In this document: one piece after another, positions 36,551 to 48,879 of the stretch
Position numbering within the stretch: position 1 is the first letter of the stretch
Layout: the number at the start of each line of letters is the position of its first letter
Origin: Liolophura sinensis
Lineage: Eukaryota; Mollusca; Polyplacophora; Chitonida; Chitonidae
Length of the DNA stretch: 64,000 nt
Reading direction: 5' to 3'
Assembly (NCBI RefSeq): GCF_032854445.1
Contig: NC_088296.1
Location: forward strand, 11,690,706-11,754,705
Position numbers and translations under genes: made by a program
The notes under the pieces: model-generated
Told to the model about the DNA's origin: nothing
What the model saw: only the letters and a program-made list of their open reading frames with translations
Database searches by the model: none

Positions 36551-38614
36551 TTTCCCCCTCAGCGTATAAATTACATCCTTTCATGTGGACTACCGGCTCG
36601 CAATAGGCGGCCTGGTGTTGTAAGTTTGCACCACTGAAGTTTTTTTATCCACTTTTCCCTGTTTCTCTCTCACAAACTCAATGGTAAAGTTATCCCCAAC
36701 ATTGTTGTTGCTGAATCGGACGGACTCGCCGAGAGCACAGTCAAAACAGGCGAGACTAATCGATAAACTCAGCCCAACAAACTGCCAGCGGGTGCGCGTG
36801 GTCTATAGTTGTCTCTGTCAGGAGTTTAGGCCATGTGCGTTGGGGCACAAAATGTAAACAGTAACTGTTGGTTGAATACTGTTCACTGAGAATGTCATTC
36901 TGCATACGTATTGATCCTTTCAGGAGGACTAAAAAAGCATAAGAGTACTGAAATATAGTCGCATTTCTTTATTCTTAAACGTAACAATTTAACGAATGGT
37001 AAAATGCTCTCTGAAACATACTGTACGTTTTGTATACAAGTGCTAGGCCTACCGGTACACGTAATTTTTATACGAAGACTCATTAAGTGGGAGGGAAATG
37101 CTCTTATGAATACATGAACATGTGATAAGACAAATGAAAAAAAAGTAAAACTTATAAAGCAGAAAGAAAGTATCACTCTCTCTCTCTCATAAATTTGTCG
37201 AGATCACAGCAATAAACTAATGGGATGTTCATTTCATGTGATTTTCTGCTTGTATACTGTAGTTCAAGCTTTCAGAATTGCCCACATCCCTTGATAATCC
37301 GGTACAAAACTCGATAGATTACATTGCCTTTTTTTTAGAATTTTACCTTAATATTATATTCTTCATTACCCAGTAGACATTCGCGGGTGCTAATTTTAGG
37401 CCTTGTCATTCATGTACACAAAGGTTTTAATTTTCCCCAAATTAAAATTGCAGCCCGAGTATGAGCTCGCCGGAAAAGGAAAGGAGATGAATGTCTTCGG
37501 AAACCAATATTATAATTACAGGTGGCTTTCAAGACGCTGTGTAATTATTTCCTAAATTCAGTATATAGTTGAATTAAAGGAACAAAAGGCCTGTAATTTT
37601 ACCGCCAAATTATTGAACGACTACCGTTTCGGAATATCACCTTCATCTTACCTAATTTATGGTTTTATCCTCAAAACTGCGATAATTAAAGGCTCCAAAA
37701 ATTTGCAGCTTTGAAAATCGCATGTGATGATTTTTTATTATTTCTTGTTACCGTGACAACGGATATTTGATTGGAATAGGATCTTTGGATATTATAGAAC
37801 TTTTAATTCTCATATGCTCCATTTATTAAACGTTCCAAAGCATGCATAATTCAGTGAGCAAACGTATTTTACCGAGTGGAATAAACCCCAGACAAAAATT
37901 TTCGACAGAGGCCATTATGACATCGACTTACGGTACATGCACTGGAACACGGGATGCGGGTTCAATCCCAGGACGGGAAATTTTTATATTTCTCAGTTCT
38001 CATTGTTGGCAGGACCTTGGTGACAATAAGTGATCTACAGCACTAGTGTAACCATTTAATTGTGTATTTTAAGGGCAATCCACCGAAGGTCTTTTATTTT
38101 CCCTCAGTATCTCAAAGGTCAGTGGCCTACCCCGGGAAGCGGCTTTGTATGGGTTCCTTGAACTATTAAACCGAAGGCCGTTGTATAAGTGCATGAAACA
38201 TTCTTTTGGATATATTGCGTACATAAAACAAGAGCCACATAAACCTTATTAGATACATTAGAAAGTCGTTCATTCTGAACCTAATTTCCACGCCATAGAC
38301 ATTATGCGTGTCTGTATATATCCTTATAGGTTATATCCGAGATTTTGAAACAAGAGGTTATGATTTAAAATGTGTACAGGCAAGAAATGCTTTTCATACT
38401 AGAGGATATGTATGCCTGTTTATAGGCTGGAATATTTTATGAGTTGCTTAATAATCTTGGGGATTGTTGAGGATTGCTGAGCTGTGTTATAAAAGTTATA
38501 CTTTAACTGGCATTAATGACTCAAAGAAAAAATTACAAGAATGTAATTCAGGCTATCTCTGGACACATTTCACTGTTACCTTTCATTTGTTTTGAGTTTA
38601 TGTGCATTTTGAGG

Positions 38615-38870
38615 TTATTTATTTATTTATCGGATTGGTGTTTTACGCCGTACTCAAGAATATTTCACTTATACGACGGCGGCCAGCATTATGGTAGGAG
38701 GAAACCGGGCAGAGCCCGGGGGAAACCCACGGCCATCCACAGGTTGCTGGCAGACCTTCCCACTTACGGACGGAGAGGGAGCCAGCATGAGCGGGACTTG
38801 AACTCACAGCAACCGCATTGGTGGGAGGCTCCTGGGTCATTACGCTGCGCTAGCGCGCTAACCAACTGAG
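38615..38870 (-). mobile_element. SINE family A, full length, in copy B
   Basis: Reversed, complete from the TTATTTATTTATTTATC tail to GCGCTAGCGCGCTAACCAAC, the A-box side of the head. Little diverged from the consensus that the copies share. Confidence 0.93.
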
Positions 38871-39085
38871 GTGTGAAGGCCCCCTCGTCTTTGAGGTGTT
38901 CATGCAAACGAGAGCTAACTCATATTTTGAGAATGTGACTTTCTATATATATGAATGGGTTTCACTGAAGAGAAAATGAATAGATGACCCTCAAATGCCA
39001 TTCAGATGTGAAGCTATATATATGCATGTATACGTCACAAACTATATGCCCATGCTTGTAAATTGACATTGTATAAATTTTGGAA

Positions 39086-39331
39086 GGGGCCTCCGTGGCT
39101 CAGTCGGTTAGCGCGCTAGCGCAGCGTAATGACCCAGGAGCCTCTCACCAATGCGGTCGCTGTGAGTTCAGGTCCAGCTCATGCTGGCTTCCTCTCCGGC
39201 CGTAAGTGGGAAGGTCTGACAGCAACCTGCGGATGGTCGTGGGTTTCCCCCGGGCTGTGCCCGGTTTCCACCCACCATAATGCTGGCCGCCGTCGTATAA
39301 GCGAAATATTCTTGAGTACGGCGTAAAACAC
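39086..39331 (+). mobile_element. SINE family A, full-length body lacking the A-rich tail
   Basis: The head GGGGCCTCCGTGGCTCAGTC and the whole body are present, ending at TTGAGTACGGCGTAAAACAC with no AATA tail. It lies about 215 bp from the reversed copy at 38,615-38,870, so the pair forms a large inverted repeat. Confidence 0.92.
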
Positions 39332-40411
39332 ATATCGCATATATGATGCGAGGAAAATGGACAGAGCCAAGGTAAAACGATCGATATGGCTAACGGAAAA
39401 CCTCTTACAGTGTTTGGAATAGAACTATTCCCCCAGACATAACGGGAAGAAATACCACTCTATATCCTCTTCTCTTTCTAATCAGCTGGAGGTCAAACTG
39501 TTTAATTGGCTTCCTAAAATAAGGACCATATGTCAGCCACTTAATATGTATAGGCTTATATATTTACGACCTTCAATCTATTCCGCAAAATCTTTAATTG
39601 CCGTTGTTAAGTCATAAAAAGAGATTTATATCGCTGTATATTATGTAACGTATGACAAGGCAATGCAGCTCCTGTAATGACCACTGCTGAAATTCAGCAG
39701 AATGTTTCGTATAAAATTAGCTTTATAACCGAAAAAACATGCACTTATATAAGGAATTGGCTCCATTGTTGTACAGCTGTGTTTTGTTCAATAAAATTTT
39801 GGAGTGCAGAAAGTTAGCAAATACATGCAAATTAGGGTAGGCTATAATTCTTCAATTTTAGTTGTGGTAAAATGTAAGTCATTATGCAGCCCATTTTTAT
39901 TTGTTTCGTTGTTGTTTTAAAGCCATATTCGAGCACTTTTTCATTTTTATATCACGCCGAACATTTTTATGAATGGAGAAAATCGGAGTGCACGGAGTTG
40001 AATTTAACTCCTGATGCTGACACTTATATTTTTCCACTATGATATCACCCTATCTTCCAAACAAACTCCAAGACACCTATAATACCAATAGAACTCTCAG
40101 AATCAGGCAAAGTGGGTAATTTAGTCAAAGACGAAATGTCTGATTCTGTACCTTATTTCGGTTAGATTAAGTTTTATACGACTGAGGCTATGATCTCGGT
40201 GTCAAAAATGTAAGCTTTGTTGTACTGGAAGCCGATCGCGGCCTCAGGGGTAACTAAAAGATGTACCAGTTTCGATTCCAGCCTTTGCTACTTTTAACTC
40301 AAGAGGTTTGACAAGTAGGCCTATACCTAACGAGGGGAGATGGTTTGCTCCAAGCACTCAACCACCAGTATATAAATCTGACATCGTATGTACGCATGTA
40401 TGAATGTATGT

Positions 40412-40700
40412 ACGCTTTGGGTTTTAATTACGTCGTACCTAACAATGTTTCAGCCATATGACGACGAGGAATCATTTGGTGCGTGTTCACATACTGTGTC
40501 TCCATGTGGCGGAGAGAGTTCATGTCGCCAAAGGGCTGCCGCCACTGAAGTTTCATGCCGAAGACACCGGACATGACACCCCACCCAATCACATTATACT
40601 GACACCGGGACAACCTGTCCTGTTCACTTGCTCTAACCTCTCAGTCCTGAGCACCAAGCGAGGCAGCAACAAGTACCATTTTTAAAGTGTTTGGTTATAT
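40412..40700 (-). mobile_element. SINE family B relative, reversed and 5'-truncated
   Basis: CTTTGGGTTTTAATTACGTC, GCCATATGACGACGAGGAAT, ACACCGGGACAACCTGTCCT and AGCACCAAGCGAGG correspond in reverse to the family B body. The tRNA-like head is missing. Confidence 0.75.
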
Positions 40701-40710
40701 CAGTAAAAGA

Positions 40711-40845
40711 GTGGGAAGGTCTCCAGCAACCTGCGGATGGTCGTGAGTTTCCTCCGGGCTCTGCCCGGTTTCCCCCAACCATAATGCTGTCGTATAAGTG
40801 AAATATTCTTGAGTACGACGTAAAACACCAATCAAATAAATCAAA
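40711..40845 (+). mobile_element. SINE family A, 5'-truncated, with TSD
   Basis: Begins at GTGGGAAGGTCTCCAGCAAC and runs to the 3' end. TATATCAGTAAAAG on the left and TATATCAGTGAAAG on the right form a near-perfect TSD. Confidence 0.9.
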
Positions 40846-41085
40846 TATATCAGTGAAAGAAATACATCTGCACTGTACAGTATCTACAGTATAGCGTTGC
40901 TCATCAAATAGTGCAAGAAATTTGACTGTCGATCAGTTTTCCTGGCCTAAATCGACATTAGATACAACTGAATAAAGAATCACCCCCCACCCCCCAACCT
41001 CCAAGAATCAAAGTAACATGACATACTGCAAAGCTGCAATGAACTCTTATCAAAACTAAAACCCATATACATGCATTGCAAACAT

Positions 41086-41310
41086 ACTTATTTATTTTTT
41101 GATATATTTGACTGGTGTACTCAATTACGGCGTAGGCCTACTCAAGAATATTTCCCTTATGTGACCGCGGCCAGCATGCATTATGTCGCGAGGCAAAAGA
41201 GCAGAGCCAGGGGAAAACCCACGACGCTGTAGCTGATACATGTATATTACTGGCAGGCCTTCCCGCGTATACGACCGATGAAGCCAGGCGTACATATTTC
41301 GCCACTTGAA
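41086..41310 (-). mobile_element. SINE family A, old degenerate copy
   Basis: Recognisable blocks TTGACTGGTG, CTACTCAAGAATATTTCCCT, GCGGCCAGCATGCATTATG, GGCAGGCCTTCCC and GAAGCCAGGC occur in order, with insertions between them. Confidence 0.8.
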
Positions 41311-41906
41311 ACAATAAAATTAACTCTTATGCATGACTGCATGGTGATTACATACAGTGTCTAATTAGCAACACCTTTAATTGCCATTATTAAGCCGCAA
41401 TCAGGCACATACTTGTTATATGAAGTCGTTGAATGTGTCATAGAAGAGAGATGTTTATGGCCATTTCTGGAAAACACGGCGTAACACAGTCTCTATATAC
41501 TTCTATATGTAAATATGAACAGCTGGTGTGCGTACAAGGCTTAGGCTAACTGAGGTATCCATTAAACAGGCCTATTATCTTCGCACTGTGTAAGCTAACA
41601 GATAAGACGTTTTCTGTGTATTCTATAATGCTATCTGACACGGTTTAGATTACTGCCCGCCTATTATGCATGTAGCTGTCGCTCGAAAACAGGCGTTGAT
41701 ACGCATTGAAGTACTTGCGATATAGGCCTACTACATGTCTTATGAAGCCGTGCATGGGGCCTCGCACAAATGGAGTTCCAAAAAAAAAAACCTAGTAAAA
41801 AAAATTAATCTGTTCAATTTAACAGAAAGTCTGTTGTTTGGGTGATGCTATAGAATGTCTTCTGTTATTATAACACAAAATTGTGTCATATTCAACACAA
41901 TAATGA

Positions 41907-41972
41907 TTTTATTTATTTGGTCGGTGTTTTACGCCGTACTCAAAATATTTCGCTTATACGACGGCGGCTCCA
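41907..41972 (-). mobile_element. SINE family A 3' fragment
   Basis: TTTATTTATTTGGTCGGTGT, ACGCCGTACTCAAAATATTT and ATACGACGGCGGC only. Confidence 0.83.
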
Positions 41973-43425
41973 CACAATATACTGTTGGTCTAATTGAATC
42001 GTTATGTTGAATTAATAGAACATGTATGTTATTTTTAACAGAATAATCTGCTGCAATAACAGAATACATTCTAGCATCACTTAGATAACAGGCTTTCTGT
42101 TAAATTTAACAAACTAATTTTTTGAGTGTAGGCCTACCTGTAGTCTACCAAGGGTTCCCCGAAGGTCAGGATCGATATAGGCCTCGGGAAAACCTTTATT
42201 TAAAACTTACACCACTGTAAATGTTAAAATTGACGAAACTTGCGCATGCGTTAGAGTGAGCATTGTTAAATCCTGAGTAATCTTGGGTGGAACCCTCATG
42301 GATTGTATTTATAGCACACGATTCGCGGCACGTTTTCCGCAATAGTTTCCGCAAAACTTTCGGCACGCTGTATGCGGGAAAAGAATGCAAGTAATATAAC
42401 ACGTGTTATGCACGTGGGAAAGGTTCTTGGGTGCGGCGATTAAAAGACGTCTCTTAATCCCAAGTGGGTAACTTGCCATGTAGGTCGATAGGTTATCCCG
42501 GAAATCTGATTTCTTCCACCCACTACACCGATTGCCATCGTTTCAGACAATAGTTTGAAGCATGGTCTGATCAAACCATAAACTAAACCGATGTCCCCTG
42601 AACAAAGACTGTGTTTCACAACTGACCCCTACTACATCACTACTCGATAAATCAGATACAAGTTTGAAATGATACGTGGCCATCATTTTGAAAAGTGGAC
42701 ATTGTTTATTTCCAGCATGATTTTGCCGGGCCGATGTCCAGCTAAATCACACAACAGTTGAGCGCGAAAGGAACAAAACAGCTGAAATGTTTGCATTAAA
42801 CGTAACAGAATTTCTTCTCACGGGCGAAGAATTTCAGAAGGTGATTTTATAGTACACTTGACTAAAAAAAAACGCACGATCCAAAAATGTTATGCTATGT
42901 TAAACTGAAAATTCATTAAACATGCCTACCCCACAAATTATTTATTTGTAGATTGATTGATTAATTTTCCTCAAACCAGCTGACCAAATTCAAGTGGGAA
43001 TTAGAGCCACAATTGATAATGAATACTTACTTTCGTTGTTGAGTTAACACGCTGTTTAATGCTGAGAGAAAACAATGTGAAATTGCTTCGTGCGTTTATA
43101 TTTTATGGCAACGAGCAACATAAAATGGAACCCATGGGTGAAAACAAAAGGAAGACATTAAGAAGTATGGGTAAGTTCAGAGAGTGAAACTGTCACGTTA
43201 GATTCAGACAAATCATTGCATTGTATTGTCAAAGTTATTGGACTAAATGTACATGTGGTTATATACACTTCCGTTCATGATTGAATGCTCATTTTGCCTT
43301 TTTCTGAGAGTTCGGCTGATGTTCGCTGTTTCTGAAGCCTGTGGATGGCCGCTGATCTTCTTACCACATCCAATTTAAATTACAGCTTCATCATGTGACT
43401 GAAATCTCAGCAAATCTCACTAGAA

Positions 43426-44100
43426 TTCTAAATCATCCCCACTGGAATCCCAGATCATCTCACTGGTATCTCAGATCACTCCATGGGAATCCCAGATCAA
43501 AACACTGGGATCTCAGCTCACCTCAATGGAATCCCAGATCACCCTCATTGGAATCCCACATCATCTGACTGGATCCCAGATCACCCCACTGCTATCTCAG
43601 ATCACCCCACTGCTATCTCAGATCAAACCACTGGAATCCCAAATCGCCCAATGGAATCCCACATCAGCCCACTGGAATCCCAGATAATCCACTGGAATTT
43701 TACTGGAATTGCCCCACTGGTATCTCAGATCACTCCACTGGAATCATAGATCGCGCAATGGAATCCCAGATCATCCCACTGGAATCCCAGATCATCCCAC
43801 TGGAATCCCAGATCATCCCACTGGAATCCCAGAACGCCCAATCGAATCCCAGAACAAAACACTGGAAGTCCAGATCAAAACACTGGCATTTTACTGGAAA
43901 TGACCCTCTGGTATCTCAGATCACTCCACCGGAATCCCAAATCATCTCACTGGTATCTTCTGTTTCTCCACTGGAATCCCAGATCATCTCACTGCTATCT
44001 CAGATCACCCCCCACTGGGATTCAAAACCACTCCACTGGAATCCCACATCACCCCACTAGACTCCCAGACCATCCCACTGGAATCCCAGATCAGACAGAT
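43426..44100. repeat. 21-bp minisatellite (CCACTGGAATCCCAGATCAT)
   Basis: About thirty degenerate units of roughly 21 bp with internal variants (ATCTCAGATCA, GGAATCCCACATCA). Open frames on the plus strand are low-complexity by-products of a period divisible by three. Confidence 0.93.
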
Positions 44101-44104
44101 TATT

Positions 44105-44425
44105 AGATACTGCACTGAGATACCGAGAAGAGTGATTAGTAAAACAAATTTTCTGAGCTACCTTCGATAAATATAGATATTATTATCATTATTATTATTA
44201 GATATTGCACTGAGATACAAGGAAGAGTGCTCAGTAAAAGGAAGAGTGCTCAGTAAAAAAAATCTACTGAGCTACCTTCGATAAATAAAGCTATTATTAT
44301 TATTATTATTATTAGATATTGCACTGAGATACCGAGAAGAGTGATTAGTAAAACAAATTTACTGAGCTACTTTTGATAAATAAAGATATTATTATTATTA
44401 TTATTATATTGCATTGAGATACCAG
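44105..44425. repeat. Tandem repeat with embedded (ATT)n
   Basis: Three to four units of TTAGATATTGCACTGAGATA, AGTAAAACAAATTTACTGAG, CTACCTTCGATAAATA and a run of ATT. Confidence 0.9.
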
Positions 44426-44729
44426 GAAAAGTGCTTAGAAAAACACACTGATCTGGCCAGAGCAATGTGTAGGATATAACCTGTGCCTAGAGGTTGTAGT
44501 TTCGTGTTAAACTGATACAACTATGAAAATGTTGTACCGTAATTAAACCCAATGCGTCGTTTGAAAACAATCGGCAAACATATTCAGTGACGAAGAACAA
44601 ATTGAAACTGTAATACTTTATCTTTTATTTATCACAATAGCTCTACCACTGTGGAGAAACTTTTCAAAACACACACTGATACATTCCTTTTAATTAAAAA
44701 AATATGGAATGCTAAATCAAGGTAAAACC

Positions 44730-44889
44730 TATTTCCTCAACCTTTTTGCATATGAAAGTGCAACTTTCTGCGTGCTTTACACAGGTTTTTAATTGATTTT
44801 GTTCATTTCCAGTGTAATTTTATTTATAGTCTTTAAAGAATAATGCCTTCAGAATATCCTACAAACATGCAAAAAGGTTGAAGAATTAC
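44730..44889. mobile_element. MITE family 1, complete copy
   Basis: ATTTCCTCAACCTTTTTGCA at the left and TGCAAAAAGGTTGAAGAATT at the right are near-perfect inverted repeats around a ~110-bp interior (AATGCCTTCAGAATATCCTA). Confidence 0.83.
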
Positions 44890-44970
44890 AATCTGTACCT
44901 TACACGCATTCATGTATTTCATATCAACCATTCAGATTCACTTAAATATACATATATATTATTTAATGAT

Positions 44971-45158
44971 GATTTATTTATTTAATTGGTGTTTTACGCC
45001 GTTTTCAAGAACATTTCACTTATACGACGGCCGCCAGAATTTTGGTGGGTGGAAACCGGACAGAGCCCTGGGGGAACCCACAATCCTCCATAGGTTGCTG
45101 GCAGACCTTCCCACATACGGCCGGGGAGGAAGCCAGCATGAGCTGGACTTGAACTTAC
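44971..45158 (-). mobile_element. SINE family A, 5'-truncated
   Basis: Reversed, from GATTTATTTATTTAATTGGT to GAGCTGGACTTGAACTTACT; the tRNA-like head beyond the B box is absent. Confidence 0.88.
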
Positions 45159-45869
45159 TTCAATAATGAGAGATGTGGCAGAAACTGGTAAATCACAGAA
45201 TCAAGAGCAATGCAAATATCGGCAATAAACAAGAAATGCATGTATATTCTCCGATCCTTCTTGAGACTCTCATATCATATATCGTAACTGAAAAACCATT
45301 TTACCAATACATAAAACCAAGCAAAAGTAGTTCTTTTTTTATATTGCACTCAGGGTAAAACGAGAAAAAAAATGTTAAAAAATACATTAGAAAGTACTGT
45401 ATATGGGACTCCTTAAGAGTTTTAGATGAAGTTGGATTAAATTCTTGTCAGAAAAGTGTTCCAATAAAATGAAATCATTTTAAGATGGACATCTGAAAGT
45501 GCATGTTTGCATACCAAATTTTAAGGTGAAATACAATAGTTTTGGAGAAATCCATAACCAGAGATATTTGATTCACATAAGTAACTTCCATCTTACTCCT
45601 AATGCGACGAAGATCTCAGATCACAAGGGTAAAACAAACTGAATATGCTTTAAAAAAATAAATATGAGCCAACTATTTGTATTAATGCTTCTGTAATTCT
45701 TAAACTTTTGTGTAGATATCACTTCTTCAAGACATTCTATATCAAACAGGGCTCTATGCACCAGCTGTAACGTTTTTAGCAGATACTTTCATGGAACATG
45801 TACTTATATGGTAGTTCAAGGCACACTCTTGATTTCATATAATATTTACTTTTATATACATGTAACGTT

Positions 45870-46560
45870 TACATACATACATGTATAATGTATTTGTTTA
45901 CATACATACATGTATAATGTACTTGTTTACATACATACATGTATAATGTATTTGTTTACATACATACATGCATAATGTACTTGTTTACATACATACATGC
46001 ATAATGTATTTGTTTATACACATACATGTAGAACGCATTTGTTTATATACATACATGTATAATGTATTGTTTACATACATACATGTATAATGTACTTGTT
46101 TACATACATACATGTATAATGTATTTGTTTACATACATACCTATATAATGTATTTGTTTACATACATACATGTATAATGTACTTGTTTACATACATACAT
46201 GTATAATGTATTTGTTTACATACATACATGTATAATGTACTTGTTTACATACATACATGTATTATGTATTTGTTTACATACATACATGTATAATGTACTT
46301 GTTTACATACATACATGTATAATGTATTTGTTTACATACATACATGTATAACGCATTTGTTTATATACATACATGTATAATGTATTTGCTTATATGCATG
46401 TATAATGCATTTGTTTATATGCATGTATAATGCATTTGTTTATATACTACATGTGTAATGCATTTGTTTATATAAATACGTGTATAGTACATTTGTTTAT
46501 ATACATACATGTATAATGCATTTGTTTACATACATACATATATAATGCATTTGTTTATAT
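45870..46560. repeat. ~31-bp minisatellite rich in TACATGTA
   Basis: About 22 units of TTTGTTTACATACATACATG plus TATAATGTA; alternating TTG and TTGT variants make a 62-bp higher-order period. Confidence 0.93.
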
Positions 46561-47179
46561 ACATACAATGTTAACATACATGTATGTTTATACACATGTA
46601 AACATGTTTATATAAATATACTGTTTATATTTATATACATATATTGTATATGTGTGTACAACATAATTATGGCGAGGTTTATGGGTGGATTAACGAACTG
46701 CACCACATAAACTACACAGTTTTTACAAAGCTGCAAAATGTAGATGAACATTTTTTACATATTTTTACAGTGATGTAAAGAACTATTCAAACTGTACTAC
46801 AGAGAACAGAAAGACATTTACAATACTTTTCGTGTAAATGATGGTGTACAGGCATTTGTCAACAAATACAAATATATGTTTATATGTTTACATTTATACA
46901 AACATGGACACATTTACGACTACGTTTACACAATGTATATAAATAAATGACATCTACTCACGCATATAAACATGTACATACGTACAAACACGCATGCATG
47001 CATGCACGCACACACCTGTCTACAAGAATAAAAAAAGCAAAAATAATAGTAATATTTTTTTCAATAAATCAGGTTCATTTCACATGTGTATTTCTGTATC
47101 TCTTTGTTATACACAAAATACATATCATGCAGGAAAATATAATGTGAACATCAGCATAATGTAATAATGTTCATGTTTC

Positions 47180-47555
47180 AAACATATGTATTTATGTTAC
47201 CAGTATGTAATATGGAATATGTATTACACATATGTATTTATGTTACCAGTATGTAATATGGAATATGTATTATACATATGTATTTATCTTACCAGTATGT
47301 AATATGGAATATGTATTACACATATGTATTTATGTTACCAGTATGTAATATGGAATATGTATTACACATATGTATTTATGTTACCAGTATGTAATATGGA
47401 ATATGTATTACACATATGTATTTATGTTACCAGTATGTAATATGGAATATGTATTACACATATGTATTTATGTTACCAGTATGTAATATGGAATATGTAT
47501 TACACATATGTATTTATGTTACCAGTATGTAATATGGAATATGTATTATACATAA
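47180..47555. repeat. 46-bp minisatellite
   Basis: Eight nearly perfect copies of a 46-bp unit (TTTATGTTACCAGTATGTAA, TATGGAATATGTATTACACA, TATGTA). Confidence 0.95.
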
Positions 47556-47814
47556 ATAACTTAATACACATGTCTGCAAAAATACAAACATTTTTCTATC
47601 TATCAGTTATCCAAAGCAAACCAAAATATTTCCAAAAAAAAAAAAATTAATAATTAAAAAGAAAACAACCCTGATTATTTTTTTTAAGGCGAATAGATAC
47701 ACAGATACACAGCTGCCTTCGAAGGGTCACAAGCCGCAGGATTTTAAAAGAATTCTGAATTTTTTTTGTACAATACTTGCATTTCTGCTTCTTCTGTTCA
47801 TTACTGAAACAAAT

Positions 47815-48180
47815 ATTAATGTTAAGCCTCCCAAAAAAGTTTTCAACTGACTTATTAATGGTGTTCTTATTGTTGTCGTTGTTGTAAAAATTTTCAATTG
47901 ACTTATTAATGGTGGTGTTGTTGTTGTCGTTGTTGTAAAAGTTTTCAATTGACTTATTAATGGTGTTGTCAGCTTGGTTTTACTTCGAACGTCCTACAAG
48001 TTTATCAGTGGGACGATGCCGCATGCGAATAGAAGGGAAAATGGCGCTGTTGTCGTTGTTGTAAAAGTTTTCAATTGACGTATAAGTGATGTTATCAGCT
48101 TGGTTTTACTTCAAACGTGCCACAAGTTTATCAGTGGGAGGATGCCGCATGCAGACAAATAAAAGCGAAAATGGCGCTTA
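47815..48180. repeat. Tandem duplications with GTTGTYGTTGTTGTAAAA
   Basis: Three or four copies of GTTTTCAATTGACTTATTAA followed by TGGTGTT and a GTTGTTGTCGTTGTTGTAAA run. A ~120-bp block (CAGCTTGGTTTTACTTCGAA to AAAATGGCGCT) also occurs twice. Confidence 0.85.
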
Positions 48181-48879
48181 GCAAATTAAAGTTTAGCTTG
48201 CTGTCTATGACCCAGGTCCATTTCTGCTAACTGAGAGTTGTGGTCTTTACTATTCACACATAACTGTGATATAAAGTCAAAGATACTGTCAAAGGACACT
48301 TTTTGTAGTCTATACAGCTTGGACCTGTTGGAAAAAGCGCACTGGAAAATAATATAATAAAAAGATAACGGCTTAGAGGAAAATCCAAGCAGCGACAAGC
48401 AGTGATAATTCGCAAATGGTCACAATATTAAGAAGTTATTAATATATGTTATCAAATTACACACAGTTCAGTTTTCTAGGTTCTGCTTGGTAAATGGAAG
48501 AGTACAGATCTTCATTTCTGAAAGCCAAACCACAAAGAATAAAACAGATCTCAGATCTGCCCCTAGCCCAGCCACTTCTGTAAGGGCTGAATCCAGAAGC
48601 ATAAAACTACAACCACCTCTGTTCAACATCCAAAATGTCCATGACATGAGCACTAAATTTGTGGACATAACCTCATTTGTGGTTCTTTCCAGTCTCATGT
48701 TGACATTCATCCAGGAAGAAATTCAGGCTGGATAGCGATGTGTTGTTGTTGTCGTTGTTGTAATCAGCATTGAGCAACAAGTACTTCTAACCCACATTAC
48801 AACTCAGTGAATGTCTGCTTTTATGTCTTGGTATTTGGTACACTGTAGTTTGCCGGAAGCTGGAGTCCATTTCTCAGTT

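Larger units (their letters stand above)
32880..38811. repeat. Duplicated ~6-kb segment, copy B
   Basis: Counterpart of 26,623-32,679. It has fewer GATCAGTTAC units (33,370-33,925), a longer (TA)n run (33,938-33,988), the 46-bp array at 35,310-35,540, the MITE at 35,106-35,303 and an intact MCC exon 1. It continues uninterrupted into unique sequence on the right, whereas copy A continues uninterrupted to the left. Confidence 0.95.

Noticed and set aside
42787-42850. Short plus-strand ORF MFALNVTEFLLTGEEFQK followed by a donor-like GTGATT
   Set aside because: Looks like a possible first coding exon, but there is no recognised family, no second exon and no promoter evidence; too short to support.
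45870-47555. CRISPR-like regular arrays
   Set aside because: Units are tandem without distinct spacers, and this is an animal genome; they are minisatellites.
48468-48735. Overlapping ~80-codon frames on both strands
   Set aside because: No family resemblance, no splice sites consistent with either gene, and between two repeat arrays.
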